A program made the translations under genes and the position numbers. DNA of 64,000 nt from Treponema sp. (GTDB lineage: Bacteria; Spirochaetota; Spirochaetia; Treponematales; Treponemataceae): NCBI GenBank assembly GCA_017553635.1, contig JAFZKN010000012.1:66483-130482 (forward strand). Reading direction: 5' to 3'. The notes under the pieces are model-generated. The model was not told the origin of the DNA. It saw only the letters and a list, made by a program, of their open reading frames with translations, and ran no database searches. Positions 34,646 through 44,033 of the stretch are shown one piece after another (position 1 is the stretch's first letter; each line of letters opens with the position of its first letter).

Positions 34646-35245
34646 ATGAATATTCTCAAAACAATTTTTTCTTTTTTTGCAATATTTTTTCTTTTTTATG
34701 GATTTGCATGTTCTATAAGAATAATTTTTTCATGGATTCCGGATTTTAGAAACAGCTTTACCAATTTTCTTTCTAGAATATGTGATCCGTATCTTGATTT
34801 TTTCAGCAGACATACACCGATTTATATAGGTCAGTTTAATTTTTCATGTGTTGTCGCATTATCTGTTTTAAGTTTTTTTACAATACTCTTTTTTAATCTT
34901 TCAATTGCCCTGACACTAAGTTTTGCAATAGTTCTGGTAATGATACTCAATATAATACAGCAGATTGCGACTTCGATTCTTTTCTGGTTTATAATAATTC
35001 TTGTAATACGGTTTATTATTCTTATTCTGCAGAAAGGGTCTTACAATGGCTCTGAGTTTATAAAGCGCTTTGATTATGCTTTAAATCCAATTGTCTATCG
35101 TATTGCACGCACCTTTACAGGTGGCAGAATGGTTTCTTATAAAGCAACTTTAATAATTTCTATAATAGCCCTTATTATAGCAGATGTATTAATTCATATT
35201 TTCTTTTCTCAATTCTTTCGTCTTATTATGCTGATTCCATTTTAA
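34646..35245 (+). CDS. YggT-family membrane protein
   Basis: A 199-aa protein with two copies of the YggT module, each a hydrophobic helix pair with a conserved polar segment: SWIPDFRNSFTNFLSRICDPYL in the first copy and a matching FDYALNPIVYRIARTFTGG in the second. Family members are inner-membrane proteins linked to cell division or osmotic stress, with unclear mechanism. A GGATGG ribosome-binding site precedes the ATG. It lies between dnaE and recG with ~20-bp gaps, so the three are likely one transcript. Confidence 0.75.
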   Translation: MNILKTIFSFFAIFFLFYGFACSIRIIFSWIPDFRNSFTNFLSRICDPYLDFFSRHTPIYIGQFNFSCVVALSVLSFFTILFFNLSIALTLSFAIVLVMILNIIQQIATSILFWFIIILVIRFIILILQKGSYNGSEFIKRFDYALNPIVYRIARTFTGGRMVSYKATLIISIIALIIADVLIHIFFSQFFRLIMLIPF

Positions 35246-35266
35246 TCTACAGGCGGAATAAAACAA

Positions 35267-37396
35267 ATGAAAATTGCGGATATAAAAAATCCAGTTTCTA
35301 CTCTTTCAGGAGCTGGCCCTGCTACAGCTAAAGCTTTATCAAACCTCAACATCTTTACAATCGGTGACTTACTTTCTTTTTATCCAAAAGATTATGAAGA
35401 CAGAACAAAACGCATTCCTCTTTCGATGTTCCGGACAGCAAAAAAAATACATACAGCAGCAAAAGTTTTACGGCATGAATATTTCGGCTATGGAAAAATG
35501 CGGACGTTAAAAATAATCATTCAAGATCAAACCGGGGCCGCATCTTTAATTGCATTCAACAGAAACTTTCTTGAACAGTCCCTGCCGGTCGGTTCAATAA
35601 TAAGCGTAACAGGAAGCTTTGACATCAAATATAATGAACTTCAAAGTTCAAGTTTCGAAGTCTCTGTCATAAGCAAAGAAGGTGATCTGGATCAATTTAA
35701 TGACTGCCCATTACCGGACTCAGGAATTCTTCCGGTATATCATCTTACTTCTGGAATAACACGTAAGTCACTCGTTAAGCTGATTTCCCTCGCATTAAAG
35801 CAATATGCAATTGCACTTGATAATGAAATTCCTGACAACATCATAGAAAAAAGAAAACTGCTTTCAAAGACAGAAGCTATAAATAAAATTCATAAGCCTG
35901 AAAAGCTGCAGGATGCAATAGATGCCCGAAGCACACTAATATATGAAGAGCTTTATCTTTTCCAGAAAACGATTCTTCAAAGAGCATATCTTCACAGAGG
36001 CTCTCTTCCAGATTTTGACATTGAAAAATTTTCAAAAAGTACAGTTTCTGAAACAGGTAATAAAGAAGTTTTGAATCAGACCGATTTTTCACCGCTTCAG
36101 GCAAAGCTTTTAGATTCACTTCCTTTTTCGCTTACAAAAGACCAGCTTAACGTAATTAACTGTATGAACAGCGAAATAGACAGAGGTTATAAGGAGCGTT
36201 CAGAACCAGACAGACAGTTACCGTTTACAATGCAGAGGCTTGTTCAAGGTGATGTCGGTTCCGGAAAAACACTGGTCGCTTTATTTGCTGCATTAAGAAT
36301 AGCTGACTGGGGCGGACAGTCTGCCTTTATGGCACCTACAGAAATTCTTGCACGACAGCATGCAGAAAATATTGCTCAATACACAGAAAAACTAGGACTC
36401 CGTGTTGCATTTCTTACAGGCAACGTAAAAGCTGCAGGAAGAAAAACTTTACTTAAGGCACTTAAAGACGGCGAAATAAATATCTTAATCGGAACTCACG
36501 CACTCTTTTCGCGTGATGTCGTATATCACGACCTTGAACTTGCAGTCATTGATGAACAGCACAAATTCGGTGTAATGCAGAGACAGGCAGTTATAGAAAA
36601 AGGCCGCCAGCTTTTTAACAATGCTTATGTAAGCCCTCATCTTATTATGATGAGTGCAACTCCTATTCCACAGACACTTGCACTTACTGCTTTCGGCGAC
36701 CTTGACATTTCAACAATAAAAACAATGCCTCAGGGAAGAAAACCCGTGATGACATATCTTGTTTCACAGGGACATGAAACAAATGCATACAACGCAGTCC
36801 GACAGGAACTTGATAAAGGCCATCAGGCTTATTTTGTTTATCCTGCAATCGGTGATGAAAACGAAGAAGAAAGTAACATAAAATCAGCAGAAAAAACATT
36901 TAAAGAACTTTCTTCAACATATTTTGCAAATTACAAGTGCGCATTAATTCATTCTAGAATCGAAGAAGAACAGCAGTCACGCATACTGGATGATTTTCGA
37001 TACGGGAAAATTCAACTTTTATTTGCGACTACAGTTGTAGAAGTCGGAGTCGATGTTGCAAATGCAACATGCATGGTAATAGAACAGGCAGACAGATTTG
37101 GATTAAGTCAGCTTCATCAGTTAAGAGGAAGAGTTGGTCGTGGCAATTCACAGAGCTACTGTTTTTTAATTTACAGAAGCACTATTACAGAAAACGGAAT
37201 TGCACGAATGAAAGTTCTCAGAGAAAGTACAGATGGATTTGTAATTGCTGAACAGGATTTAAAATTAAGAGGACCCGGCGAAATAAACGGGACAATGCAG
37301 AGCGGTGATTTACAGCTCGAGATTGCCGATCTTTCCCGGGACCAGAAAATTCTTCTTGCTGCAAGAGAAGATGCACTTGCAGCATTTAATCAGTAA
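35267..37396 (+). CDS. recG: ATP-dependent DNA helicase RecG
   Basis: Branch-migration helicase of 709 aa that reverses stalled forks and processes Holliday junctions. The wedge OB domain (~55-150) is followed by superfamily 2 motifs: Walker A GDVGSGKTL, the DEQH box in VIDEQHKFGVMQRQ, SATPIPQTLALT, then ATTVVEVGVDVANA and QLRGRVGRG. Last gene of dnaE-yggT-recG. It converges on the sigma factor gene with a 9-bp gap. Confidence 0.95.
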   Translation: MKIADIKNPVSTLSGAGPATAKALSNLNIFTIGDLLSFYPKDYEDRTKRIPLSMFRTAKKIHTAAKVLRHEYFGYGKMRTLKIIIQDQTGAASLIAFNRNFLEQSLPVGSIISVTGSFDIKYNELQSSSFEVSVISKEGDLDQFNDCPLPDSGILPVYHLTSGITRKSLVKLISLALKQYAIALDNEIPDNIIEKRKLLSKTEAINKIHKPEKLQDAIDARSTLIYEELYLFQKTILQRAYLHRGSLPDFDIEKFSKSTVSETGNKEVLNQTDFSPLQAKLLDSLPFSLTKDQLNVINCMNSEIDRGYKERSEPDRQLPFTMQRLVQGDVGSGKTLVALFAALRIADWGGQSAFMAPTEILARQHAENIAQYTEKLGLRVAFLTGNVKAAGRKTLLKALKDGEINILIGTHALFSRDVVYHDLELAVIDEQHKFGVMQRQAVIEKGRQLFNNAYVSPHLIMMSATPIPQTLALTAFGDLDISTIKTMPQGRKPVMTYLVSQGHETNAYNAVRQELDKGHQAYFVYPAIGDENEEESNIKSAEKTFKELSSTYFANYKCALIHSRIEEEQQSRILDDFRYGKIQLLFATTVVEVGVDVANATCMVIEQADRFGLSQLHQLRGRVGRGNSQSYCFLIYRSTITENGIARMKVLRESTDGFVIAEQDLKLRGPGEINGTMQSGDLQLEIADLSRDQKILLAAREDALAAFNQ

Positions 37397-37405
37397 ACAG
37401 TTTAA

Positions 37406-38242
37406 TTAAGCTACATATGTTTCAAGAACACGGCTTCTTGAAGGATGCTGCAGTCTAACGATTGCGCGTTTTTCAATCTGACGTATTCTTTCTTTTGTAA
37501 GATTACATGTATCACCGATTTCCTTTAATGACATCGGTTTGTTTCCATCAAGACCATAGCGCATTTTTATTACCCTTCTTTCATTCGGCTTTAATGAACT
37601 TAATACACTGTTAATATCATCTTTCATTGAAGAATAAATTACCTGATCATCAGGAGTTCCGTAACGGTTCTCTTCAATAAAGTCACCGACACAGGTACTG
37701 CTGTCTTTAGAACCAACTGCCGCATCGAGAGAAACAAATTCTCTTGAGATATTAATCATATCGCGGATGTGAGAAGGTTCAAGCTTTAACATTTTTCCAA
37801 TTTCAGTAATTTCCTGTTCTTCAGTTTTATTATGACCAGTAAGTTTTTTTGCACTCTTAATCTGGTTAAGTTCATTGATACGGTTAAGTGGAAGTCTGAT
37901 TCTCATTCCCTTTTCACTGATTGCTTTTGTGATACTCTGTCTTATCCACCATACTGCATACGAAATAAAATGATATCCCTTTTCAACATCAAATTTATCA
38001 ATTGCTGTCATCAAGCCGATGTTTCCTTCACTGATTAAGTCAGTAAGATCAAGTCCACGGTTCTGATACTTTTTTGCAACGTTTACTACAAAGCGGAGAT
38101 TTGCTTTTACGATTTTATCTTTTGCAGATTTAGACCCATTACGTGCATCAATTGCAAGCTGTGTTTCTTCTTCTCTTGTCAAAAGCGGAATCGAATTAAT
38201 TTCTTTAAGATAAATAGCAAGGATTTCGTCATCGTATTTCAT
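37406..38242 (-). CDS. Short sigma-70-family factor (group 2, RpoD/RpoS-like)
   Basis: A 278-aa sigma factor with region 1.2 (DDEILAIYLKEINSIPLLTREEE), region 2 (core-binding DLTDLISEGNIGLM and -10 recognition FISYAVWWIRQSI), region 3 and region 4 with helix-turn-helix SLKEIGDTCNLTKERIRQIE. It lacks region 1.1 and the large insert of primary sigma factors, so it is an alternative factor, probably equivalent to RpoS. ATG 38242 has GGGAG 8 nt upstream; a longer start at 38290 has none. Upstream lies an exact sigma-54 promoter, so this gene is probably switched on by RpoN. Confidence 0.9.
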   Translation of the reverse strand: MKYDDEILAIYLKEINSIPLLTREEETQLAIDARNGSKSAKDKIVKANLRFVVNVAKKYQNRGLDLTDLISEGNIGLMTAIDKFDVEKGYHFISYAVWWIRQSITKAISEKGMRIRLPLNRINELNQIKSAKKLTGHNKTEEQEITEIGKMLKLEPSHIRDMINISREFVSLDAAVGSKDSSTCVGDFIEENRYGTPDDQVIYSSMKDDINSVLSSLKPNERRVIKMRYGLDGNKPMSLKEIGDTCNLTKERIRQIEKRAIVRLQHPSRSRVLETYVA

Positions 38243-38311
38243 TTTTTTTCTCCCAAAAAATACAATTTTTCTGCAGTCTGCGTTTTGCATTCGCTTTTAT
38301 GCTGAATGATA

Positions 38312-38327
38312 TGCAAAAAGTGTGCCA
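38312..38327 (-). promoter_or_regulatory. Sigma-54 promoter of the sigma-70-family gene
   Basis: On the minus strand TGGCAC-A-CTTT-TTGCA matches the sigma-54 consensus TGGCACR-N4-TTGCW at every defined base, with exact GG-to-GC spacing. Initiation would fall near 38301, giving a leader of ~58 nt that keeps the GGGAG ribosome-binding site. Confidence 0.85.
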
Positions 38328-38446
38328 ACTTTTAAAAATATAGGGAGTTTTAACTAAAACAGGTATTTTTACTGAATTTTATTCGAATTTTGTTGACGGT
38401 TTGCCCTTTTTTTTCTATCTTTAGGTTAAATACTGAATTATATAGT

Positions 38447-38459
38447 GTTATTTTGACAC
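38447..38459 (-). repeat. Upstream dyad repeat 1 (candidate activator site)
   Basis: Plus-strand GTTATTTTGACAC, 12 of 13 bases identical to the copy 40 bp away. It lies ~145-160 bp upstream of the predicted sigma-54 start site, a usual distance for an enhancer-binding activator. Confidence 0.5.
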
Positions 38460-38486
38460 TTTCTTTAAATATAGACCCAAAAATGA

Positions 38487-38499
38487 GTCATTTTGACAC
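38487..38499 (-). repeat. Upstream dyad repeat 2 (candidate activator site)
   Basis: Plus-strand GTCATTTTGACAC, containing the inverted repeat GTCA-TTT-TGAC. It is exactly 40 bp (about four helical turns) from repeat 1, so both would face the same side of the DNA. Confidence 0.5.
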
Positions 38500-38529
38500 A
38501 GTGTGTGCAAAAAAATCCTGCCTGAAAGC

Positions 38530-40788
38530 CTAATCCTTTACAATCATTAAGCTTGATTTCTGATATTCCGGGAGAAATTTCTTTAAATCACCCTGTCTTG
38601 CATTCTCAAACTGGACATATATTACAAGTTCGCCGTCATCTTTCGATGATTTTACGACCTGACCGTAACCATAATCATCGTGATATATTCTGGTTCCTTT
38701 TGCCCATGGCCCTTTTTCTTTTTTTGAAGCAGGAACTTCTGAATAACCTTCTTCATCAAAATCACCGGTACCTTCTGTCTGATAAACATAAGACTGAGGC
38801 TTATCTCCAAGCACCCTGAAAGATTTATCACCTGCTTCAACAAGAAATTTACTCGGTTCCATAAATTCAACACGGCCATACATTCTTCTCTGCGCACAGC
38901 TTGTTACATAAAGTTCATCCTTTGCACGTGTTATACCGACATAAAAAAGTCTTCTCTCTTCTTCAAGTTCTTCTTCGTTTTTATCCTGACGCGGAAAGAT
39001 TCCGTTTTCAAGACCTGTTATGATTACGCGGTTAAACTCAAGACCTTTCGTATTGTGAAGTGTAATCAAAGTAACTCTGTCACTGTCACCATCTTCTTCT
39101 CTTTCAAGCGTGCGGTCAAGCTCGATGTGATCTAAAAACTCAAGAAGTCCTTCTCGGGAATACTTATAGACTACGGCACTGTTTACAAGTTCCTGAAGGT
39201 TAAGGGCTTTCTGAGTTTCTGCAATTTCATCCTGAGCAGTATAATAATCGAGAAGCTCAGATTTATTTATGAGGCTATCGATAAAGTCAGAAAGCTTTTT
39301 ATCTTTGTCATTCTGATTATCAAGAAGGTCAATAAGCTCATTTATTATCGAAAGGAAACGGTTTACACCTTCTTTTGTTTTTTTAGAAAGTGAATTTGCA
39401 CAATCCCTGCATGCCTTTACAAGATCCGTAAGACCATTTTCTGTTCTTGCTGACTCAATTATTTTTTCCTGAGAAACATTTCCGATACCACGGCTCGGTT
39501 TATTTATAATTCTTCTAAAAGATATTTCATCTTTAGGATTTACTATTAAACTTAAAAAGCAAAGTACATCTTTTATTTCTTCACGTTCATAAAAACGAAG
39601 CGTTCCAACAACCTGATAAGGAATTTTCTTATTTAAAAAAGTATGTTCAAAATTTAACGACTGTGCATTAGTTCTATATAAAATGGCCCAATCAGCATAT
39701 GGACATTTCTTTTTGTGAGCCTGTTTTATCATGCTTGCACAAAATTCTGCTTCTTCATCCTGATTTGGAAGAAAAACAAGAACAGGTTTTTTACCTTCAC
39801 CGCGTTCAGCAATCAATGTCTTTCCAAGTCTGTCTTCATTATGACTCACTACTTTATCTGCAGCATAAAGAATTTTCGAAGTAGATCTGTAATTTGTTTC
39901 AAGACGAATCAGAGTTGTAGATGGAAAATGATCCTGGAACGAAAGGATATTCTGAACTTCTGCTCCACGAAATTTATAAATCGACTGATCGTCATCACCT
40001 ACAACACATACATAAGTTGATTCATCAGAAAGTGCACGAAGCAATTTAAACTGTGCAACGTTTGAATCCTGATACTCGTCAACCATTATTACTTTAAATC
40101 GATAAAGCATTTGTCGTCGTACATTTTCATACTTTTCAAGAACATGAACAGGAAGCATAATTAAATCACCAAAATCAACGTTTCCTGTCTGTCTCAAACG
40201 ATTCTGATAATTTCTATACGCATCGCGAAATTCCTGATGACTTGAAATTTTATCAAGCTCAATACTGTCAGGTGTATAACAATAATCTTTTGCAAGAGAT
40301 ATTTTATGCGCAATATTCTGTGCCTGCTGTTTTGACAACGAAGGATTAGCTTTTGAAACAAGAGTTACCATATCATCGTCATCGTAAACCGTAAAGTTCT
40401 TATCAACTCCAGCTTCTTCATAATACTTTCTTAAAAACCAGGACCCGAACGAATGAAAAGTTCTTATCATCGAATCTTTTGCCCGTTCTTCCATCGATAC
40501 AGCTCTATCCTGCATTTCCTTTGCAGCCTTTTTTGTAAACGTTACTGCAAGAATCTGATAAGGCTCAAAACCTTTCTGGTTTATAAGATATGCAATCTTT
40601 GTTGTAATTACACGGGTTTTTCCACTTCCCGCCCCGGCAAGAATAAGTAAAGGAGAACCACAATGTTCAACTGCTTTTTTCTGTTCAGAATTTAAAAGTG
40701 AAAGATATTTTTTAAGTTCTTCCGAAGGTTTGCTTTCTGTTTTTTTGTTAAGATTATGAATAAAGTCTAATGCAAAATCATCTTCCAT
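38530..40788 (-). CDS. pcrA: UvrD/PcrA-type DNA helicase
   Basis: A 752-aa superfamily 1A 3'-5' helicase acting in repair and removal of proteins from DNA. Motifs: Q motif LNSEQKKAVEH, Walker A AGAGSGKTR, motif Ia TFTKKAAKEM, Walker B VDEYQDSN, motif III GDDDQSIYKFRGA, motif IV/V region LITLHNTKGLEF and motif VI RRLFYVGITRAKDEL. The C-terminal ~60 residues resemble the PcrA RNA-polymerase-binding Tudor-like module (GTRIYHDDYGYGQVV). GGGAGG precedes the ATG. It is transcribed downstream of rimO. Confidence 0.93.
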   Translation of the reverse strand: MEDDFALDFIHNLNKKTESKPSEELKKYLSLLNSEQKKAVEHCGSPLLILAGAGSGKTRVITTKIAYLINQKGFEPYQILAVTFTKKAAKEMQDRAVSMEERAKDSMIRTFHSFGSWFLRKYYEEAGVDKNFTVYDDDDMVTLVSKANPSLSKQQAQNIAHKISLAKDYCYTPDSIELDKISSHQEFRDAYRNYQNRLRQTGNVDFGDLIMLPVHVLEKYENVRRQMLYRFKVIMVDEYQDSNVAQFKLLRALSDESTYVCVVGDDDQSIYKFRGAEVQNILSFQDHFPSTTLIRLETNYRSTSKILYAADKVVSHNEDRLGKTLIAERGEGKKPVLVFLPNQDEEAEFCASMIKQAHKKKCPYADWAILYRTNAQSLNFEHTFLNKKIPYQVVGTLRFYEREEIKDVLCFLSLIVNPKDEISFRRIINKPSRGIGNVSQEKIIESARTENGLTDLVKACRDCANSLSKKTKEGVNRFLSIINELIDLLDNQNDKDKKLSDFIDSLINKSELLDYYTAQDEIAETQKALNLQELVNSAVVYKYSREGLLEFLDHIELDRTLEREEDGDSDRVTLITLHNTKGLEFNRVIITGLENGIFPRQDKNEEELEEERRLFYVGITRAKDELYVTSCAQRRMYGRVEFMEPSKFLVEAGDKSFRVLGDKPQSYVYQTEGTGDFDEEGYSEVPASKKEKGPWAKGTRIYHDDYGYGQVVKSSKDDGELVIYVQFENARQGDLKKFLPEYQKSSLMIVKD

Positions 40789-40823
40789 ACAAACCTCCCT
40801 TAAAAAGATCTTAATCTAATAAA

Positions 40824-42200
40824 CTATAAAAGAATACTGTCTATATCCATTCCGCTTACACGGACTGCCTTTACCCTTACTACATTTCCAGCTGCAATTT
40901 TCTTTACAGCTTTTTTATCATCTCTGTCATAACGAACGACAAATGCGCCATCCACATCCGGTGCCTGAAACCATGCCCTTCCGATTGCATAACCGTTGTC
41001 ATCACTTCCATCGATTACTTCTTCTATAAGAACATCATACTCTTTATTAATACGGTTTTTGAGATTTTTTTGCGTAATTTCTTCCTGAATTTTTTCTATT
41101 TCCACCGCTCTTTTTTTTGAAACAGATTTTAAAACCTTATTTTTAAATTTATATGCAGGAGTATCTTCTTCCCTGCTGTACGAAAAACATCCGGCCCAGT
41201 CAGGCTTAATCGATTTTATAAAACTCTTTGTATTTTCAAAAGCTTCTTCCGTCTCACCAGGGAATCCCGTCATAAAAGTAGTTCTTATAGCACAGTCACC
41301 AAGCTCACGCCGGATAGTCTTTACAAGATCCGTATACTGTTTTTTAGAACCGGTTCTGTTCATTAGATGAATTATATCAGTATCCCCGCTCTGAAACGGA
41401 ATATCAAAATAAGAAAGGATTCTTTTATCTTTTTTTATTGCAGCAATTATATCCGTATTAAAATGATCCGGATGAATATATAAAAGCCTAAGCCAGAAGT
41501 TTCCCTTTAACTTTGATATTTCATTTAAAAGAAGAGAAAGCTTTGATTTTCCGTCATCTTCCCCAAACCTTCCCCTGTCTTCAGCTCCTGTTCCATAAGC
41601 AGCAAGATCCTGACCGATAAGATTTATTTCAAAAAAACCCTGTTTTAAAAGAGATTTTATCTCATCGATTACATCCTTAATCGGACGGCTTCTTAACTCA
41701 CCTCGAATAACCGGGATAGCACAGAATGAACAGTGATTAGAACATCCTTCTGTGATTTTAACATAAACTGAATTTCTAAAATTACCAAAATACTTTCTGT
41801 TGTAACAGCACACTTGCTTTTGAGGTGCTTTTGTTACTTTATTTTTTCTGCTTAAGTTTTTGATGAACTCAGAAATTAAAAGCAAATCTCCGTTTCCAAA
41901 AATTCCATCTGCTTCTTTAAGATTTTCTTTTAAAAAATCTGCATATCTTTCTGCAAGGCAACCTGCTAAAATTATTTTCTTTTTCGGATACTGAACTTTT
42001 AAAGAGCAAACTGCATCGAGAGATTCTTTTTTTGCACTTTCTATAAATCCACAGGAATTAACAATGATAAAATCTGCATCACCGGCATTATCACAAAATT
42101 CAAAACCATCATCCATTAATTTAGATGCAATGATTTCTCCATCAACCTGATTTTTTGCGCAGCCATGCTGATCAATAAAAAATTTATTCAATCGGTTCAA
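40824..42200 (-). CDS. rimO: Ribosomal protein S12 methylthiotransferase RimO
   Basis: Radical-SAM enzyme of 458 aa that methylthiolates an Asp of ribosomal protein S12. N-terminal UPF0004 domain (DQHGCAKNQVDGE with its cluster Cys residues, later NSCGF and AGCLAERY), radical-SAM core with CSNHCSFC, and a C-terminal TRAM domain. The start is probably TTG at 42200 (or TTG at 42191); the gene overlaps the end of the RodZ-like gene by 17 bp, so translation is likely coupled. MiaB is the main alternative, but the C-terminal DVDGAFVV segment favours RimO. Confidence 0.9.
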   Translation of the reverse strand: MNRLNKFFIDQHGCAKNQVDGEIIASKLMDDGFEFCDNAGDADFIIVNSCGFIESAKKESLDAVCSLKVQYPKKKIILAGCLAERYADFLKENLKEADGIFGNGDLLLISEFIKNLSRKNKVTKAPQKQVCCYNRKYFGNFRNSVYVKITEGCSNHCSFCAIPVIRGELRSRPIKDVIDEIKSLLKQGFFEINLIGQDLAAYGTGAEDRGRFGEDDGKSKLSLLLNEISKLKGNFWLRLLYIHPDHFNTDIIAAIKKDKRILSYFDIPFQSGDTDIIHLMNRTGSKKQYTDLVKTIRRELGDCAIRTTFMTGFPGETEEAFENTKSFIKSIKPDWAGCFSYSREEDTPAYKFKNKVLKSVSKKRAVEIEKIQEEITQKNLKNRINKEYDVLIEEVIDGSDDNGYAIGRAWFQAPDVDGAFVVRYDRDDKKAVKKIAAGNVVRVKAVRVSGMDIDSILL

Positions 42201-43269
42201 CCACTAAACGGCATCGGCCATCATCAAGACGAATCCACTTGATGTCTTCTACCATACATTCACCGGCTTTTCCGATTTCAAGTTCGTAAGTCTGGCTGGC
42301 AGCGATAACCTGGAACTTTACTGTGTTACCGTTAGAAACCCATACACGAACCTTGTTATTTGCTGTCATAGTTACAACATCACCGTTTGTGTAATAGTTT
42401 TCTACAGAATTCTTTCTGTCTACTTCATAACGGAATACACATGGCTTACGGAATGAAGCGTTAAGTGTAAACGGATATGTTCTGTTATCTTCAAATATTT
42501 TTGTCTGGTTAACAGTTTCTTTCTGCTGTAAAGGAATAATCGTACTGTCTGCAACTTCTGTAATTGCACTTTCGTCTTTTCTTACAATGTAAACTTCTGC
42601 ACCACGCGACTGATCTGAAGAAGAAATTTCCCATACGTCGAGAACAAAGTCAATTGTAGCATCACCATCAATATCAAGTTCACGAGTTTCTGATAATTCA
42701 AAATATTGAATTCCCACCGGTGTATTTAAACCAAGCTTAGACTGTGTATCAGATGTAACTGTAAGAACTACATTTCCATTTTTAGAAGGAACTATAATCT
42801 GATCTCCGACATAAACTCTTGCATTAATCGGTTTATCAGAAAGCTCATAAGTTTTCTGCTGAACTTTTTCAGAAACTGCATACGCATTCTGTTTCGCAAT
42901 CTGCTGTTTTCTGTAAACTGCAAAATAAACGATGAGAACTACAGCAACAACAAGCGCTACACTTCCTGCAACTATCGACGGAATTAAATATGTCGGTTTT
43001 GGTTTTTCAATCAACCCTTCTGGAACTGGTGATTCCTGAATCATCATATTACGATAAAGGCTGATTAATTTTTTTGAATCAAGTTCAAGGTACTCTGCAT
43101 AGTTTCTTAAAAAACCTACAAGGTATGCTTCACCGTGAAAGACTTCTGTATTTTCATTTTCAAGCCCTTCAAGAAATTCCTTTGTGATAGAGGTTTCTCT
43201 TTCTACAGCTTCAAGAGTTAACTTTTTTGCTTCACGCGCATTTCTAAGAAGTGCCCCGTAACTTTCCAT
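42184..43269 (-). CDS. RodZ-like membrane protein with helix-turn-helix
   Basis: A 361-aa protein: N-terminal HTH_25 domain (~1-75, LRNAREAKKLTLEAVERETSI), a short linker, one membrane helix (~92-117) and a large extracytoplasmic beta-rich part with the C-terminal DUF4115-like fold. This matches RodZ, which links MreB to the wall-synthesis machinery, but family assignment at the C-terminus is tentative. The cytoplasmic N-terminus is expected. It sits between lolA and rimO on the same strand. Confidence 0.78.
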   Translation of the reverse strand: MESYGALLRNAREAKKLTLEAVERETSITKEFLEGLENENTEVFHGEAYLVGFLRNYAEYLELDSKKLISLYRNMMIQESPVPEGLIEKPKPTYLIPSIVAGSVALVVAVVLIVYFAVYRKQQIAKQNAYAVSEKVQQKTYELSDKPINARVYVGDQIIVPSKNGNVVLTVTSDTQSKLGLNTPVGIQYFELSETRELDIDGDATIDFVLDVWEISSSDQSRGAEVYIVRKDESAITEVADSTIIPLQQKETVNQTKIFEDNRTYPFTLNASFRKPCVFRYEVDRKNSVENYYTNGDVVTMTANNKVRVWVSNGNTVKFQVIAASQTYELEIGKAGECMVEDIKWIRLDDGRCRLVVEPIE

Positions 43270-43290
43270 AGTTCAAAAAATCCTTAAGTA

Positions 43291-43974
43291 TTATTCCGAG
43301 TATAAGAAATTGTCAATTGAATTTGCTCCAGATGGAATATCATACTGGAATCTTTTTTCTGTAAGACCCTGATTTATTTCGTAATTTTTAAAATCGAACT
43401 GATAAGTTGTTCCACCAGGTGTAACGGCAATAATTCTTCTTATCAACTTTGTTGTAGGATTAACACTCATCTTAAGATAACGGAAGCTTTCCGAAGCAGA
43501 ACGTCTCCAGAGAATGAGTTTAACTACCATTTCATCAGATCCTTCTTCGAGCGGAACTACAGACTGACTTTCTTCGTAAGATACAGAATAGTATCTTCTT
43601 AAAAGAGAAAGGCCTTCTGCAGTAGCAGGATTTGTATTTGCTGATTCCTGTGTTAAAACGGAAGCATTTTCCGGAAGATAACAGATCAGCTTTTTACCGT
43701 CATAAACAATAGTCTGAGAAGCAGGTTCAGTAAAATCCATTCTCATCTTATCCGGAGCAAGATATAAAACTGTAGCTGACATGTCTTTTTTATCAACTAT
43801 GATATCAACACTGGCAGAATAGTCTTTAAAAGAAGCGTACTTGTCAGAAACTTCCTTAAAAAATTCATTTGCAGTAGTAATTCCCTGTGAAAGGCCCGAA
43901 AAAGCACATACCAGCAGTACAATTCCAACGGAAATATATCTCTTTGCGATAGTATTTGTCTTAAATAATTTCAT
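43291..43974 (-). CDS. lolA: LolA-like periplasmic lipoprotein carrier
   Basis: A 227-aa protein with a signal peptide (~1-30, ending GLSQG) and a LolA-type half-barrel: AxVxI repeated strands, LYLAPDKMRMDFTEP, TIVYDGKKLICYLPEN and a final FDFKNYEINQGL segment. LolA carries lipoproteins across the periplasm to the outer membrane, which fits the many lipoproteins in this window. No Shine-Dalgarno sequence; the promoter lies 7 nt before the ATG. The rodZ-like gene follows after 21 bp. Confidence 0.85.
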   Translation of the reverse strand: MKLFKTNTIAKRYISVGIVLLVCAFSGLSQGITTANEFFKEVSDKYASFKDYSASVDIIVDKKDMSATVLYLAPDKMRMDFTEPASQTIVYDGKKLICYLPENASVLTQESANTNPATAEGLSLLRRYYSVSYEESQSVVPLEEGSDEMVVKLILWRRSASESFRYLKMSVNPTTKLIRRIIAVTPGGTTYQFDFKNYEINQGLTEKRFQYDIPSGANSIDNFLYSE

Positions 43975-43981
43975 AAAGTAT

Positions 43982-44010
43982 ATTCTATAGAAGAAAAAGC
44001 CCTAAGTCAA
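43982..44010 (-). promoter_or_regulatory. lolA promoter, apparently leaderless
   Basis: Minus-strand TTGACT, 17-bp spacer and TAGAAT, ending 7 nt before the ATG. The -35 lies in the loop region of the upstream terminator hairpin. Confidence 0.6.
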
Positions 44011-44024
44011 GGAGAACTAAGGGC
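43993..44024 (-). terminator. Terminator of the ftsH unit
   Basis: GCCCTTAG / CTTAGGGC arms (seven of eight pairs) with a 10-nt loop, followed on the minus strand by TTTTTCTT. It overlaps the lolA promoter. Confidence 0.65.
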
Positions 44025-44033
44025 CGTTTTTCA

